The notes: generated by a model from the sequence alone, not told the origin. DNA of 64,000 nucleotides from an uncultured Prevotella sp. (GCA_905236755.1 CAJOCR010000004.1:1-64000); one strand, 5' to 3'. Positions 43,384 through 52,113 are shown, counted from the stretch's first letter. Program-made: numbers and translations.

Positions 43384-43435
43384 ATTTCGTTTTTGTGCCA
43401 ATTCAATTGGCATAACATAGAATATATATAAAAAT

Positions 43436-43472
43436 AAAACCCTAACTACTTATTGAAAGAAGTTAGGGTTTT
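43436..43472 (-). terminator. tRNA-Leu terminator
   Basis: AAAACCCTAACT / AGTTAGGGTTTT, a 12-bp stem just downstream of the tRNA on the minus strand, ending in T's in that direction. Confidence 0.82.
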
Positions 43473-43473
43473 G

Positions 43474-43555
43474 TGCGCCTGACAGGACTCGAACCTGCAC
43501 GGCACGAACCACTAGATCCTAAGTCTAGCGCGTCTACCAATTCCGCCACAGGCGC
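43474..43555 (-). tRNA. tRNA-Leu (anticodon TAG)
   Basis: 82 nt. Acceptor GCGCCTG pairs with CAGGCGC. The D-arm contains GGTAGACGCG, the anticodon loop is CTTAGGA within CTAGA/TCTAG, the variable arm is long as expected for Leu, and the T-arm is GCAGGTTCGAGTCCTGT. CCA is not encoded. A promoter box TACCTTTG is at 43567-43574. Confidence 0.95.
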
Positions 43556-43566
43556 AAACGTGGATG

Positions 43567-43574
43567 CAAAGGTA
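43567..43574 (-). promoter_or_regulatory. -7 box (TACCTTTG) of tRNA-Leu
   Basis: Exact TAnnTTTG on the minus strand, 11 bases before the tRNA 5' end. Confidence 0.72.
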
Positions 43575-43625
43575 CAAATAAAATATTAAATTATACAAGT
43601 TTTTTATGAAAATATTCTCTTTTTC

Positions 43626-44429
43626 TTATAATTCTCTTATGGCTTTTGGTGATGCACCCAGTTGGGTTTGAACATAGCGTGTGAAGTGTGCAGGTGATGA
43701 GAACCCAAACAGTTCGGCTATTTGTACAACAGAAAGACGAGAATAGCGTAGTTTTCGCTTTATCTCAATCTTGGCAAAATGGTTTATCCAGAAGTTGGCA
43801 GGATGGCCTGTTACCTGGCGGCAAACCTCGCTAAGATGTTTTGGCGTAATACACAGTCTGTCGGCATAGAAACCTACATCTCTGTGTTCACGATAGTTGC
43901 CTTCGCGTAGAAGGTCGATAAAGTCGGTAATAATGTTTGAATTTTGGTTTGATACTTCGTTTTCTCCATATATGTTTGCTTCAAAATTGAAGATATCGAG
44001 GAAGAAAGCTAAGCATGCTGTAGAAAGCACATCTTCGCGAAATTGGTGTTCCGTGAAGCCTATTCTGTGTTCAAGATTCTCTAAATCAGTTTTACAACGC
44101 CACTGGTCTAATTTGTTCAATTTCAAAACAGGATTTACTGTCAGCAACAGTACGCTACGAATACCAAAGTTCATGTCTGGTGTTGTGCGTTCTATGAAGT
44201 TGCAGCTGATGTAAAGTCCTTTTATTTTAAAATCTTCAGTTGTTGTAAGTTCAGAAATGAGGTGCTGCTCTCGGATAATAAGCAAATCACCCGGGCATAG
44301 TTCCATTTGCTCGGCGTTGTATGTGAACGTAGCCTTTCCGAGTAGGCAAAGGGCATGTAGTGTATAGTCTTTGGTTGTTTCTGAACCCAAATCTTTTAAC
44401 CCTTCAACTATGATAAAATCTTCACTCAT
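43626..44429 (-). CDS. AraC-family transcriptional regulator
   Basis: 267 aa cytoplasmic DNA-binding protein. N-terminal cupin-like sensing domain (LLGKATFTYNAEQMELCPGDLLIIREQHL). The C-terminal double helix-turn-helix is about 170-265 (HRDVGFYADRLCITPKHLSEVCRQVTGHPANFWINHFAKIEIKRKLRYSRLSVVQIAELFGFSSPAHFTRYVQTQLGASPKAIR), a textbook AraC domain. Promoter box TACTTTTG at 44467-44474. Target genes unknown; the neighbours give no strong hint. Confidence 0.92.
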   Translation of the reverse strand: MSEDFIIVEGLKDLGSETTKDYTLHALCLLGKATFTYNAEQMELCPGDLLIIREQHLISELTTTEDFKIKGLYISCNFIERTTPDMNFGIRSVLLLTVNPVLKLNKLDQWRCKTDLENLEHRIGFTEHQFREDVLSTACLAFFLDIFNFEANIYGENEVSNQNSNIITDFIDLLREGNYREHRDVGFYADRLCITPKHLSEVCRQVTGHPANFWINHFAKIEIKRKLRYSRLSVVQIAELFGFSSPAHFTRYVQTQLGASPKAIREL

Positions 44430-44466
44430 AGTTTTTATGTGATTATATTAAATGCAATTATTATTG

Positions 44467-44474
44467 CAAAAGTA
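44467..44474 (-). promoter_or_regulatory. -7 box (TACTTTTG) of the AraC gene
   Basis: Exact TAnnTTTG on the minus strand, 37 bases before the AraC start. Confidence 0.68.
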
Positions 44475-44518
44475 ACAAAAAACTATCTTATTCTCGTAAA
44501 GATTTAAGAAAAATTAGT

Positions 44519-45514
44519 TTAATCGGAAATTATTGAGCGTGCTTTCTCAATGCAGGTGTCTTTGCCTTTATAGAAATCGATCATTGTCATTAGACATTTT
44601 ATGTCGGGCTGTATGCCATCTTCAGTGCTGTTTTTGTTTATGTCGTACATTGGGCACGCTGAGAATCTCACACTCCATCCGTTAGGAAGTTCGCTTGAGA
44701 AAGGCATACCTGCTCCGCCGCCTGTTTGGTCGCCAATGATAGTTGCTTTTGGAGCTTGTTTCATATATTTCACAAACTCATTGGCAGCGCTGAATACAGA
44801 GCGGTTGGTAATAACAACGACTTTCTTTTGCCATCTCATGCCGTTGGCTGGTCGTATGATTTGTTCTTCAAGCGCAGAGAAATCATTATGTCCCTTGCCT
44901 GTTTTGTGACGCATGTATCCAACGTGTGTGTTCTCGTTTACGAATCTTGATGCCAGTTCTTCGGCACTTGTAATCATTCCGCCTCCATTCTGTCGGATGT
45001 CGATAATTATTCCTCGGCATGCTATGAAGTGAAGCATTATCTCGTCAAGATTTCCAGCACCTAACTCGTTTTGGAAGGTTGAACATCTTATATAACCGAT
45101 ATTGTCGTCGAGTATGCGGTATTTCATGCCGTTTGTGATGCGATAATCCTTGCCAAGATATTTTGTGATAAGTGTGTCGGCATAGTTGCCATAGTGGTCT
45201 TCATACCAAGACCAATAGCGTCCCTGATCCCAAGATGTTACAAGGTTTACATGACCGTCACGTACACTACTGAGCATGTTTGTGAGCACCTCGAAGAGTT
45301 GCTCAGAACTCATGCCGTTATTTATCTGACGACTATATACATTATATACAGAATCCCAGTCAACATGCTTTTCTTCAAAAAAGCAATAGTGTTCGTCCAT
45401 GATGCGCCATAACGCCTCGAAATTGCCTTTCGAATCGTTAGCAAATTGTTCTTCGTCTACACACGAACATAGACTAAAACACCATACCAATAACAAAAGA
45501 ATGTGTACGCGCAT
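44519..45514 (-). CDS. S41-family peptidase lipoprotein
   Basis: 331 aa with lipoprotein signal (FSLCSCVDEEQ, Cys about residue 18). C-terminal-processing-protease (S41) core: IGYIRCSTFQNELG, GIIIDIRQNGGGMITSAEELASRF and the nucleophile region VVVITNRSVFSAANEFVKYM followed by IIGDQTGGGAGMP. No clear PDZ domain, so it is a compact tricorn/CtpA-like member. Cell-envelope located; substrate unknown. The start overlaps the 3' end of the DUF3316 gene upstream by about 41 bases, so the two are translationally linked. Confidence 0.85.
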   Translation of the reverse strand: MRVHILLLLVWCFSLCSCVDEEQFANDSKGNFEALWRIMDEHYCFFEEKHVDWDSVYNVYSRQINNGMSSEQLFEVLTNMLSSVRDGHVNLVTSWDQGRYWSWYEDHYGNYADTLITKYLGKDYRITNGMKYRILDDNIGYIRCSTFQNELGAGNLDEIMLHFIACRGIIIDIRQNGGGMITSAEELASRFVNENTHVGYMRHKTGKGHNDFSALEEQIIRPANGMRWQKKVVVITNRSVFSAANEFVKYMKQAPKATIIGDQTGGGAGMPFSSELPNGWSVRFSACPMYDINKNSTEDGIQPDIKCLMTMIDFYKGKDTCIEKARSIISD

Positions 45515-46241
45515 GATACTTTAAATTGTTTACCTTGGCTTGCTGGTAATCGCCCATGTAGCCAACGCGGAATGTTTTATTAAAAAGAGGAAAGTCAAGT
45601 GTGAGCAAATGGCGTAGGGTAGGGGTGGCGCCAATTGTTGTAGGCACTATGTTGTGGTCGTAGTTGCCTCTTGAGAAAATCTCATAATAGCTTTGCCCGT
45701 AATTGGGGCTGAACATCAAACCCACTAATGGTGCTGAAGCCTCATAGTTGAGCACCAATTTTGTATTAGGAATGTGGTAATCTGCATTTATTACAGGCGA
45801 AAGGTTGAGTGCTAACTTGGCCTGGGCAGGATTGTTGCCATTACGTGTATTGTATATAAAACCTAACATCACATCAACGGCACCACCTGCATGCATACGG
45901 AATTTTCCATTGGCAATGTGTGTGTTGAGCATGGGCCATAGCCAAGCATAAGAGTAATACACCATACCGCTTATCTGCTTGCCGTCTTCCGACTTGGGTT
46001 TGGTTAGCGAAACCTCACCAGTAAACAGTTGACGATGTTGCAAGCTTGTGGAGTCTTTTTCTGATATTTTATGTGCCACATAGCGCAGATCTGTACCATA
46101 GTAGTTCTGTGGTGAAAGATAAGTATCAAGCAAGTTTGTTCTTCCCAAGCCAAACATATAGGCTTTTGTTTGTGCAGAAAGCTGCAAGGCGAAAAGTCCC
46201 AGCACTACTATTGCCATTAATCTGTGTGTTACTCGCTTCAT
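45474..46241 (-). CDS. DUF3316-like exported protein
   Basis: 255 aa with signal peptide (about 1-24, LFALQLSAQ). Resembles the Bacteroidales DUF3316 family: YMFGLGRTNLLDTYLSPQNYYG, then an amphipathic beta-rich body (KLVLNYEASAPLVGLMFSPNYGQSYYEIFSRGNYDHNIV) ending in an aromatic residue, suggesting an outer-membrane barrel. Role unknown. Start at 46241 is set by the signal peptide; the frame is open 96 bases further upstream through AT-rich simple repeats (46250-46335). Confidence 0.75.
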   Translation of the reverse strand: MKRVTHRLMAIVVLGLFALQLSAQTKAYMFGLGRTNLLDTYLSPQNYYGTDLRYVAHKISEKDSTSLQHRQLFTGEVSLTKPKSEDGKQISGMVYYSYAWLWPMLNTHIANGKFRMHAGGAVDVMLGFIYNTRNGNNPAQAKLALNLSPVINADYHIPNTKLVLNYEASAPLVGLMFSPNYGQSYYEIFSRGNYDHNIVPTTIGATPTLRHLLTLDFPLFNKTFRVGYMGDYQQAKVNNLKYHARTHSFVIGMVF

Positions 46242-46340
46242 AATACTAATTATTAGTTTGTAATGTGTAATGTGGAATTTGTTTGAATGTGGAATGTATA
46301 ATTTGTAATTACACACTCCACATTTCACACTCCACATTGT

Positions 46341-49052
46341 TTAGAAGTCGTCGTCGCTAAAGAGTTGTTGCTGACCAGTTATCTCGTCGATTACCTGCTG
46401 CTGTGATTTGCCTGCATCTGGATCGAGATTTTCTTCATCGTCCTCAATTTCCTCTTCTTCAGAAGAATCGTTAGTGTTGTCTTCTGGCTCTGGAAATTTC
46501 AGTGGTTCCAATTCCTCAATCTTGGCAATCTTGAGTGTTGTCAAACGCTTACCCTTTGCCTTGAAGCCCTTGAGCATGATGAATGTTTCAACATCAATCT
46601 CTTCTGAACCACGAACGGCGTCGGCGCCTCCGTAGGTCATCAGCAAGCGTGGGTAAACGGTATCTGTGAGCAATATGAGCTGTGAGTTTGGATTCTCTCC
46701 CAGATAGTTCTGGTGACGCTTGGTCGCTTCCATATTGAATCGTTTGATATATGGATAACCGTCGTTGTCAGCATCATAGAGTACAGCTGTCCACACTTTG
46801 TTCTCATCCCATTTCTCAATACGGATGATATTGTCCTCGAAGTGGTTGTTTGGATCGAAGGTGGTGATGTAGAACTCTCCGTTGTCAAGAACAACAAGTA
46901 CGCTGTCGCCATCGTTGAATTCACCCAGCAAACGTCCGTGTTCGTCGTAGTTGAGGCGCTTGATATCTGGATCCCACCATACTTTGCGTCCGCCAAGTGT
47001 AGAGTGTCCGTGGCTCTTAAGGCCAATGCGATGAACGCCTTCACGTGTGAGCAGATTTCCTTTTGATGCACGTCCTTTGATGATTATGTCGGCAAAGTCG
47101 CGCTCCAGGAATATGTTCTGGCGTTTCTTCTTGGGATTAGGCTCAAGAGTGAGTTTGATGACTTCGGCCTCTCCATTAGGATTGGCTGTGAAATACATGA
47201 TGCGCGACTGCTTGGTACCTTGTGTCACATCGTATTCCTTATCGCGTGTGATACTTGTAACGTTGAAGCGCTTGATGTAACATGGACCCTTCTGCCCGTC
47301 ACGATATACGCAGTTGTAGATGGTGCGCTTGTCGTTCTTCTTGAACACGTTTACATAGAGCACATTCTTACCTACGAATATCTTGTCGGCTACCTTTGTA
47401 ACCTTGTATTTACCGTCTTTGTAGAAGATGATAATATCGTCGAGGTCGGAACAGTTACATACATACTCGTCTTTCTTCAAACCTGTACCAACGAAACCTT
47501 CCTGACGGTTTATATACAGCTTTTCGTTAGCTTCTACTACCTTTGTAGAGTCGATATTGTCGAAACTGCGTATCTCTGTCAGACGTGGATGGTCTTTGCC
47601 ATATTTATTCTTGAGATAAGTGAACCAGTTGATGGTAACTTCCACCATGTGTGCCAAGTCTTTCTCAATCTCGGCAATTTCGGCTTTTATCTTAGCCATC
47701 AACTCATCGGCCTTATCCTTGTTGTATTTCAAGATGCGTTGCATCTTTATCTCGAGCAGTTTCAGATAGTCGTCACGTGTTATTTCGCGAATCATATCCT
47801 TCTTGTAAGGCTCGAATTTACTGTCAAGGAAAGCTACTACTTCATCTTGATTCTTTGACTGCTCGAATTTTTTCTCTTTATACATTCGCTCTTCGATGAA
47901 GATGCGCTCCAATGAGCTGTAGAACAGTTGTTCTTCGAGTTCGGCTTTGCGAATCTGCAATTCCTTTCGAAGAAGTCCCATTGTGCGGTCAACGCTATGG
48001 CGAAGAACATCGCTCACAGTAAGGAACTGTGGTTTGTTGTCTTCGACGACGCAGCAGTTAGGCGAGATGTTTATTTCGCAATCAGTGAAGGCGTAGAGAG
48101 CATCCATAGTCTTGTCGCTTGACACACCTGGTGCCAGCTGCACAAGAATCTCAACCTCGCGGGCGGTCATATCTATCACCTTACGAGCCTTTATTTTGCC
48201 CTTTTCAATGGCTTTGGTTATGCTGTCCTGGAGGGTTGAGGCTGTTTTTCCGAAAGGAATCTCACGAATAACGATAGTTTTGCTGTCGAGCTTTTCAATC
48301 TTGGCTCTTACGCGTACAACACCGCCTCGTTGGCCGTCGTTATATCTTGACACGTCAATAGCTCCACCTGTAGGGAAATCAGGATAAAGATGAAATTCTT
48401 TTCCTTGCAGGTAGAGAATAGCTGCGTCGCAAAGTTCGTTGAAGTTGTGAGGCAGAATGCGTGATGACAAACCAACGGCAATACCGTTAGCACCCTGTTC
48501 CAGCAACATTGGGAATTTCACAGGAAGGGTGATAGGTTCTTTGTTTCTACCGTCGTAGCTAAGCTGCCAATCAGTTGTCTTTGGGTTGAAAACGGTTTCA
48601 ATAGCAAACTTAGACAGGCGTGCCTCAATATAACGAGGGGCAGCTGCCGAGTCGCCAGTAAGAATGTTACCCCAGTTTCCCTGTGAGTCAACAAGCAGGT
48701 TGCGCTGACCTAAACCTACTAATGCGTCGTAGATAGATGCGTCTCCGTGAGGGTGGAATTTCATCGTTTCGCCTACGATATTAGCAACCTTGTTGTATCG
48801 ACCGTCATCCATGCGTTTCATGGTGTGCAGAATGCGTCGTTGCACAGGTTTCAAACCGTCTTCGATATGTGGGACGGCACGTTCCAGAATTACGTAAGAA
48901 GCGTAGTCGAGAAACCAGTTCTTATACATTCCAGAGAGGTGGTGAACCGCTGAGGCATCAAAACGATCTGCAGGTTTGTAGTCTGAATGTTGGTCAACGG
49001 GTAGTTCATCGTCAATGTTCTCTCCGTCGAATTTATTGTTGTCTTCTGCCAT
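46341..49052 (-). CDS. DNA topoisomerase IV / gyrase subunit A family protein
   Basis: 903 aa type IIA topoisomerase DNA-cleaving subunit that relaxes or decatenates DNA together with a ParE/GyrB-type ATPase. The breakage-reunion domain starts with YASYVILERAVPHIEDGLKPVQRRIL. The catalytic Tyr is in SAAAPRYIEARL (about residue 141), after HPHGDASIYDALV. Coiled tower region about 370-480, then a C-terminal beta-pinwheel with degenerate blades. The tail is strongly acidic (EEEEIEDDEENLDPD). Bacteroidetes carry this ParC-like form besides true GyrA. Promoter box TATCTTTG at 49084-49091. Confidence 0.9.
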   Translation of the reverse strand: MAEDNNKFDGENIDDELPVDQHSDYKPADRFDASAVHHLSGMYKNWFLDYASYVILERAVPHIEDGLKPVQRRILHTMKRMDDGRYNKVANIVGETMKFHPHGDASIYDALVGLGQRNLLVDSQGNWGNILTGDSAAAPRYIEARLSKFAIETVFNPKTTDWQLSYDGRNKEPITLPVKFPMLLEQGANGIAVGLSSRILPHNFNELCDAAILYLQGKEFHLYPDFPTGGAIDVSRYNDGQRGGVVRVRAKIEKLDSKTIVIREIPFGKTASTLQDSITKAIEKGKIKARKVIDMTAREVEILVQLAPGVSSDKTMDALYAFTDCEINISPNCCVVEDNKPQFLTVSDVLRHSVDRTMGLLRKELQIRKAELEEQLFYSSLERIFIEERMYKEKKFEQSKNQDEVVAFLDSKFEPYKKDMIREITRDDYLKLLEIKMQRILKYNKDKADELMAKIKAEIAEIEKDLAHMVEVTINWFTYLKNKYGKDHPRLTEIRSFDNIDSTKVVEANEKLYINRQEGFVGTGLKKDEYVCNCSDLDDIIIFYKDGKYKVTKVADKIFVGKNVLYVNVFKKNDKRTIYNCVYRDGQKGPCYIKRFNVTSITRDKEYDVTQGTKQSRIMYFTANPNGEAEVIKLTLEPNPKKKRQNIFLERDFADIIIKGRASKGNLLTREGVHRIGLKSHGHSTLGGRKVWWDPDIKRLNYDEHGRLLGEFNDGDSVLVVLDNGEFYITTFDPNNHFEDNIIRIEKWDENKVWTAVLYDADNDGYPYIKRFNMEATKRHQNYLGENPNSQLILLTDTVYPRLLMTYGGADAVRGSEEIDVETFIMLKGFKAKGKRLTTLKIAKIEELEPLKFPEPEDNTNDSSEEEEIEDDEENLDPDAGKSQQQVIDEITGQQQLFSDDDF

Positions 49053-49083
49053 AGAATTTTTATAGTACTATATTATTTGCCTA

Positions 49084-49091
49084 CAAAGATA
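49084..49091 (-). promoter_or_regulatory. -7 box (TATCTTTG) of the topoisomerase gene
   Basis: Exact TAnnTTTG on the minus strand, 31 bases before the start codon; divergent from the glyS box. Confidence 0.72.
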
Positions 49092-49196
49092 AAGAAAAAA
49101 ATGGAAATACAAAAATCAGATATTTGATAAGGACTGAAAAAATGTTTAAAGGAGCCTAAAGGCGGTGATATATTTCGCTGTTTCAAAAAATAGTTG

Positions 49197-49204
49197 TATC
49201 TTTG
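49197..49204 (+). promoter_or_regulatory. -7 box (TATCTTTG) of glyS
   Basis: Exact TAnnTTTG 47 bases before the glyS ATG at 49252; it lies inside the longer possible frame and so decides the start. Confidence 0.75.
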
Positions 49205-49251
49205 CACCATATAGAAATAAAGAGACTAAAATTTTAAGTAAAAATAAAATC

Positions 49252-50811
49252 ATGGCAGAAGACAATTTTAAAAAGATTGTAGGTCACTGTAAGGAATACG
49301 GATTTGTATTCCCAAGTTCTGATATTTATCCAGACGGACTCGCAGCCGTTTATGATTACGGACCAAATGGTGTTGAACTGAAGAATAACATTAAGAAGTA
49401 TTGGTGGGACAGCATGGTGTTGCTTCACAACAATATTGTTGGTATTGATGCTTCTATCTTCATGAACCCAACCGTATGGAAGGCTTCAGGTCACGTTGAT
49501 GCTTTCAACGATCCTTTGATTGATAACCGCGATTCTAAGAAGCGTTATCGTGCTGACGTGCTTATCGAGGATCAGATTGCTAAGTACGAGGAGAAAATCA
49601 ATAAGGAAGTGGCTAAGGCTGCCAAGAAGTTTGGTGATGCTTTCGATGAGGCTCAGTTCCGTGCAACAAACCCTCGCGTGCTCGAAAACCAGAAGAAACG
49701 CGATGCACTTCACGAGCGTTATGCTCAGGCTATGCAGGGGCCAAACCTTGAAGAACTGAAGCAGATTATAGAAGACGAAGAAATTGTTGACCCAATCAGC
49801 GGTACTCGTAACTGGACAGACGTTCGTCAGTTCAACCTTATGTTCTCTACAGAGTTTGGTTCTACTGTAGGTTCTACAAACAAGGTTTATCTGCGTCCAG
49901 AAACAGCTCAGGGTATTTTCGTTAACTTCCTGAATGTTCAGAAGACAACTCGTCAGAAGCTTCCTTTCGGTATAGCACAGATTGGTAAGGCTTTCCGTAA
50001 CGAGATCGTAGCTCGTCAGTTCGTATTCCGTATGCGTGAGTTCGAGCAGATGGAGATGCAGTTCTTCTGCCAGCCAGGTTCAGAGATGACTTGGTTCAAC
50101 TACTGGAAGAAGGCTCGTTTGGCATGGCACCAGGCTTTGAACATGGGTAACGACAACTACCGTTATCACGATCACGAGAAGCTTGCTCACTATGCAAATG
50201 CAGCAACAGATATCGAGTTCCACATGCCATTCGGCTTCAAGGAGGTTGAGGGTATCCACTCTCGTACAAACTACGACCTCTCACAGCACGAGCAGTTCTC
50301 TGGAACCAAGATGCGCTACTTCGATCCTGACACCAACGAGAGCTATGTACCATACGTTGTTGAAACATCAATCGGTGTTGACCGTATGTTCCTCTCTGTT
50401 ATGTGTCACAGCTACGAGGAGGAAAAACTCGAGAATGGTAGCAGCCGTGTTGTTTTGCACCTGCCAGAACCATTGGCACCAATCAAGTGTGCTGTTCTTC
50501 CACTTGTTAACAAAGACGGTCTGCCAGAGAAGGCTCAGGAAATTGTTGACGAGTTGAAGTTCCACTTCACAACTCAGATTGAGGCTAAGGACTCAATTGG
50601 TAAGCGCTATCGTCGTCAGGATGCCATCGGTACTCCTTTCTGTATTACAGTTGACGGCCAGACTCTTGAAGACAATACCGTAACCTTGCGTTATCGCGAT
50701 ACAATGGAGCAGGAGCGTGTTTCTCTCGATGAACTTCGTCGTATCATCGAAGACCGTGTAAGCATCACTTCTGTATTGAAGCGTTTGGCTGCCGCAATCA
50801 AGGATTTCTAA
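49252..50811 (+). CDS. glyS: Glycine--tRNA ligase (class II, dimeric type)
   Basis: 519 aa cytoplasmic enzyme charging tRNA-Gly. The alpha2 (eukaryote/archaea/Bacteroidetes) form: start MAEDNFKKIVGHCKEYGFVFPSSDIY, motif 1 region YDYGPNGVELKNNIK, motif 2 FGIAQIGKAFRNEI with RMREFEQMEMQFF, motif 3 VVETSIGVDRMFL, and an anticodon-binding domain from about 410 (PIKCAVLPLVNKDGLPEKAQEI). A frame is open from 49165, but the TATCTTTG box there shows the start is 49252. Confidence 0.96.
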   Translation: MAEDNFKKIVGHCKEYGFVFPSSDIYPDGLAAVYDYGPNGVELKNNIKKYWWDSMVLLHNNIVGIDASIFMNPTVWKASGHVDAFNDPLIDNRDSKKRYRADVLIEDQIAKYEEKINKEVAKAAKKFGDAFDEAQFRATNPRVLENQKKRDALHERYAQAMQGPNLEELKQIIEDEEIVDPISGTRNWTDVRQFNLMFSTEFGSTVGSTNKVYLRPETAQGIFVNFLNVQKTTRQKLPFGIAQIGKAFRNEIVARQFVFRMREFEQMEMQFFCQPGSEMTWFNYWKKARLAWHQALNMGNDNYRYHDHEKLAHYANAATDIEFHMPFGFKEVEGIHSRTNYDLSQHEQFSGTKMRYFDPDTNESYVPYVVETSIGVDRMFLSVMCHSYEEEKLENGSSRVVLHLPEPLAPIKCAVLPLVNKDGLPEKAQEIVDELKFHFTTQIEAKDSIGKRYRRQDAIGTPFCITVDGQTLEDNTVTLRYRDTMEQERVSLDELRRIIEDRVSITSVLKRLAAAIKDF

Positions 50812-50836
50812 AAACATCCTCACGAAATTAATACGC

Positions 50837-51520
50837 ATGAATATATTCAATCAAACACATAGCCACTCTAACAACCTCCCATTCAGGGAGGTTGCGAGAG
50901 GCCTTGGCAAATGCTTTTTAGCGTTGCTGGCATTCTGTAGTCTTTTTCTTGTGTCTTGTAAGGAAAGCGACGATTCTGTAGAAGAGTTTGCTAACTGGCA
51001 AGAAACCAACGAGGCTTACGTTAACAATCTTTATTCTCGTGCAGTTAAAACAGGCGAACCAGTAAAAGGCAGTTTGACTGCTATAAAGAAATGGTCGTAT
51101 AATGGCGAGAATTCAGATTTGCATAACGGAGCAGGCGACTACATTTATGTTGAAGTGCTCAACGAGGGCGACGGCACCATATCTCCTATATATACCGACA
51201 CAGTTCGTGTACATTATCAAGGACGTTTGTTGCCATCTGCAAGTTATGCTAATGGATATGTATTCGACCAGAGTTGGACAGGAGAATATGATGTAACTAC
51301 TAATGTACCTTCGAAAATTGCCGTTAGTGGTGTAGTTGATGGTTTTACTACAGCTTTGCAGCATATGCGCAAGGGCGATCGCTGGAAGGTTTACATTCCT
51401 TATCAGCTTGGTTATGGCGAAAGTGCTAATTCTTCAATTCCTGGTTATAGCACGCTTGTGTTTGACATTACGCTGAATAATTTCTGGCACGTAGGCGAAA
51501 CTGTTCCAGGTTTTCATTAA
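50837..51520 (+). CDS. FKBP-type peptidyl-prolyl isomerase lipoprotein
   Basis: 227 aa lipoprotein (SLFLVSCKES, Cys about residue 41). FKBP domain about 115-220: DTVRVHYQGRLLPSASYANGYVFDQSW, VVDGFTTALQHMRKGDRWKVYIPYQLGYGES and TLVFDITL. A periplasmic or surface folding helper. The signal peptide has an unusually long N-region because a CAACCTCCC/GGGAGGTTG hairpin (50872-50894) of the intergenic-repeat type lies inside the coding start. Only 25 bases after glyS, so perhaps read through from it. Terminator at 51524-51549. Confidence 0.9.
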   Translation: MNIFNQTHSHSNNLPFREVARGLGKCFLALLAFCSLFLVSCKESDDSVEEFANWQETNEAYVNNLYSRAVKTGEPVKGSLTAIKKWSYNGENSDLHNGAGDYIYVEVLNEGDGTISPIYTDTVRVHYQGRLLPSASYANGYVFDQSWTGEYDVTTNVPSKIAVSGVVDGFTTALQHMRKGDRWKVYIPYQLGYGESANSSIPGYSTLVFDITLNNFWHVGETVPGFH

Positions 51521-51523
51521 TAT

Positions 51524-51549
51524 AAGAGTTGTGTACGTGCACAACTCTT
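51524..51549 (+). terminator. Terminator of the glyS-FKBP unit
   Basis: AAGAGTTGTG / CACAACTCTT, a 10-bp stem with 6-nt loop right after the FKBP stop. It runs into a second perfect palindrome CTTGATTTAAATCAAG (51547-51562). Confidence 0.78.
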
Positions 51550-51621
51550 GATTTAAATCAAGAAAAGAATAAACTCTTGACATTTTTACAAGAAAAATAT
51601 GCTTAGGTGAAAAATTATGTG

Positions 51622-51629
51622 TACCTTTG
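51622..51629 (+). promoter_or_regulatory. -7 box (TACCTTTG) of the candidate ncRNA
   Basis: Exact TAnnTTTG with TTGAC about 40 bases upstream (51576-51580) and no open reading frame of note downstream. Confidence 0.75.
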
Positions 51630-51633
51630 CAGC

Positions 51634-51863
51634 ACTAAAAATCTAAAGAGGTTTAGCCTCTTGGGTAAAAGATTTCAGGAGAACCTTTGGTATTAGTCAA
51701 GGTAAAAAAGATTTTCAGGTTTCGCTAGGTATTTATACCGCATTAAAACAACCGTCTTAAAGAAGATTATACTGATAAACAGATAGGGAGGAACTAATTG
51801 ACTCAATAACTTAAGTAACGCATAAGTCAGACGATTTCCGTAAAGGAGATCGTTTTTTTTTTT
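51634..51863 (+). ncRNA. Candidate structured small RNA (~220-230 nt), family not recognised
   Basis: Free-standing transcript with its own promoter (51622-51629) and a classic terminator: ACGATTTCC-GTAAA-GGAGATCGT followed by 11 T (51831-51863). No ORF. Visible helices: AAATCT/AGATTT enclosing AAGAGG-TTTAG-CCTCTT (51640-51675); ACCTT/AAGGT; and a tiered hairpin AAGA..GGTT..GGTAT-TT-ATACC..AACC..TCTT (about 51709-51758). It is not tRNA, RNase P (no GAGGAAAGTC core), SRP or tmRNA by inspection. A 6S-type regulatory RNA is possible by size, but the multi-helix layout does not obviously match. Exact 5' end inferred from the -7 box. Confidence 0.75.
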
Positions 51864-52113
51864 GTTATATACTAAATTTTCGCAAACGACTAAATCATCA
51901 AAACCATTTGTCCGAAGGTATTAAAATTTTTTTAATTGCATCAGACAAATGTTTTTTTAAATTTTATTCTTTAGGGATTTCGTTGTCAGTTGTCGATATT
52001 ATCTCGGTAACTGAAAATTTGAACTTGTCGGATATTCCGACAAGTTGCCAGTGTCAAAATGAAATTAAAGAGGATTCCTCAACTGCGACGTGGTGTCGCA
52101 GTTGAGGAACATG
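51864..52113. other. Hairpin cluster between the ncRNA and the recombinase
   Basis: No gene. Three stem-loops in a row: CATTTGTC.. / ..GACAAATG (about 51906-51954), AACTTGTCGG-ATATT-CCGACAAGTT (52022-52046, 10 bp perfect) and TTCCTCAACTGCGAC-GTGGT-GTCGCAGTTGAGGAA (52075-52109, 15 bp perfect). The last sits 4 bases beyond the recombinase stop. Confidence 0.7.
52075..52109 (-). terminator. Recombinase terminator hairpin
   Basis: 15-bp perfect stem with a 5-nt loop, immediately after the recombinase stop (minus strand). No clear T-run follows, so it could instead mark the edge of the mobile/invertible module. Confidence 0.55.

Larger units (their letters stand above)
43120..43473. other. Gap between the fucosidase and tRNA-Leu
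   Basis: 354 bases. A strong hairpin at 43353-43383 (AATCCCAGA..GGC / GCC..TCTGGGATT followed by ATTTCGTTTTT) serves as the PUL-side terminator. GCCAATT-C-AATTGGC at 43397-43411 is a perfect short palindrome. No gene. Confidence 0.7.

Noticed and set aside
43474..43555. tRNA-Leu as an attachment site for an integrated element
   Set aside because: No integrase next to it and no repeat of the tRNA 3' end found in the window.
47220..47858. 212-codon plus-strand frame opposite the topoisomerase gene
   Set aside because: Shadow frame with low-complexity hydrophobic translation inside a conserved gene.
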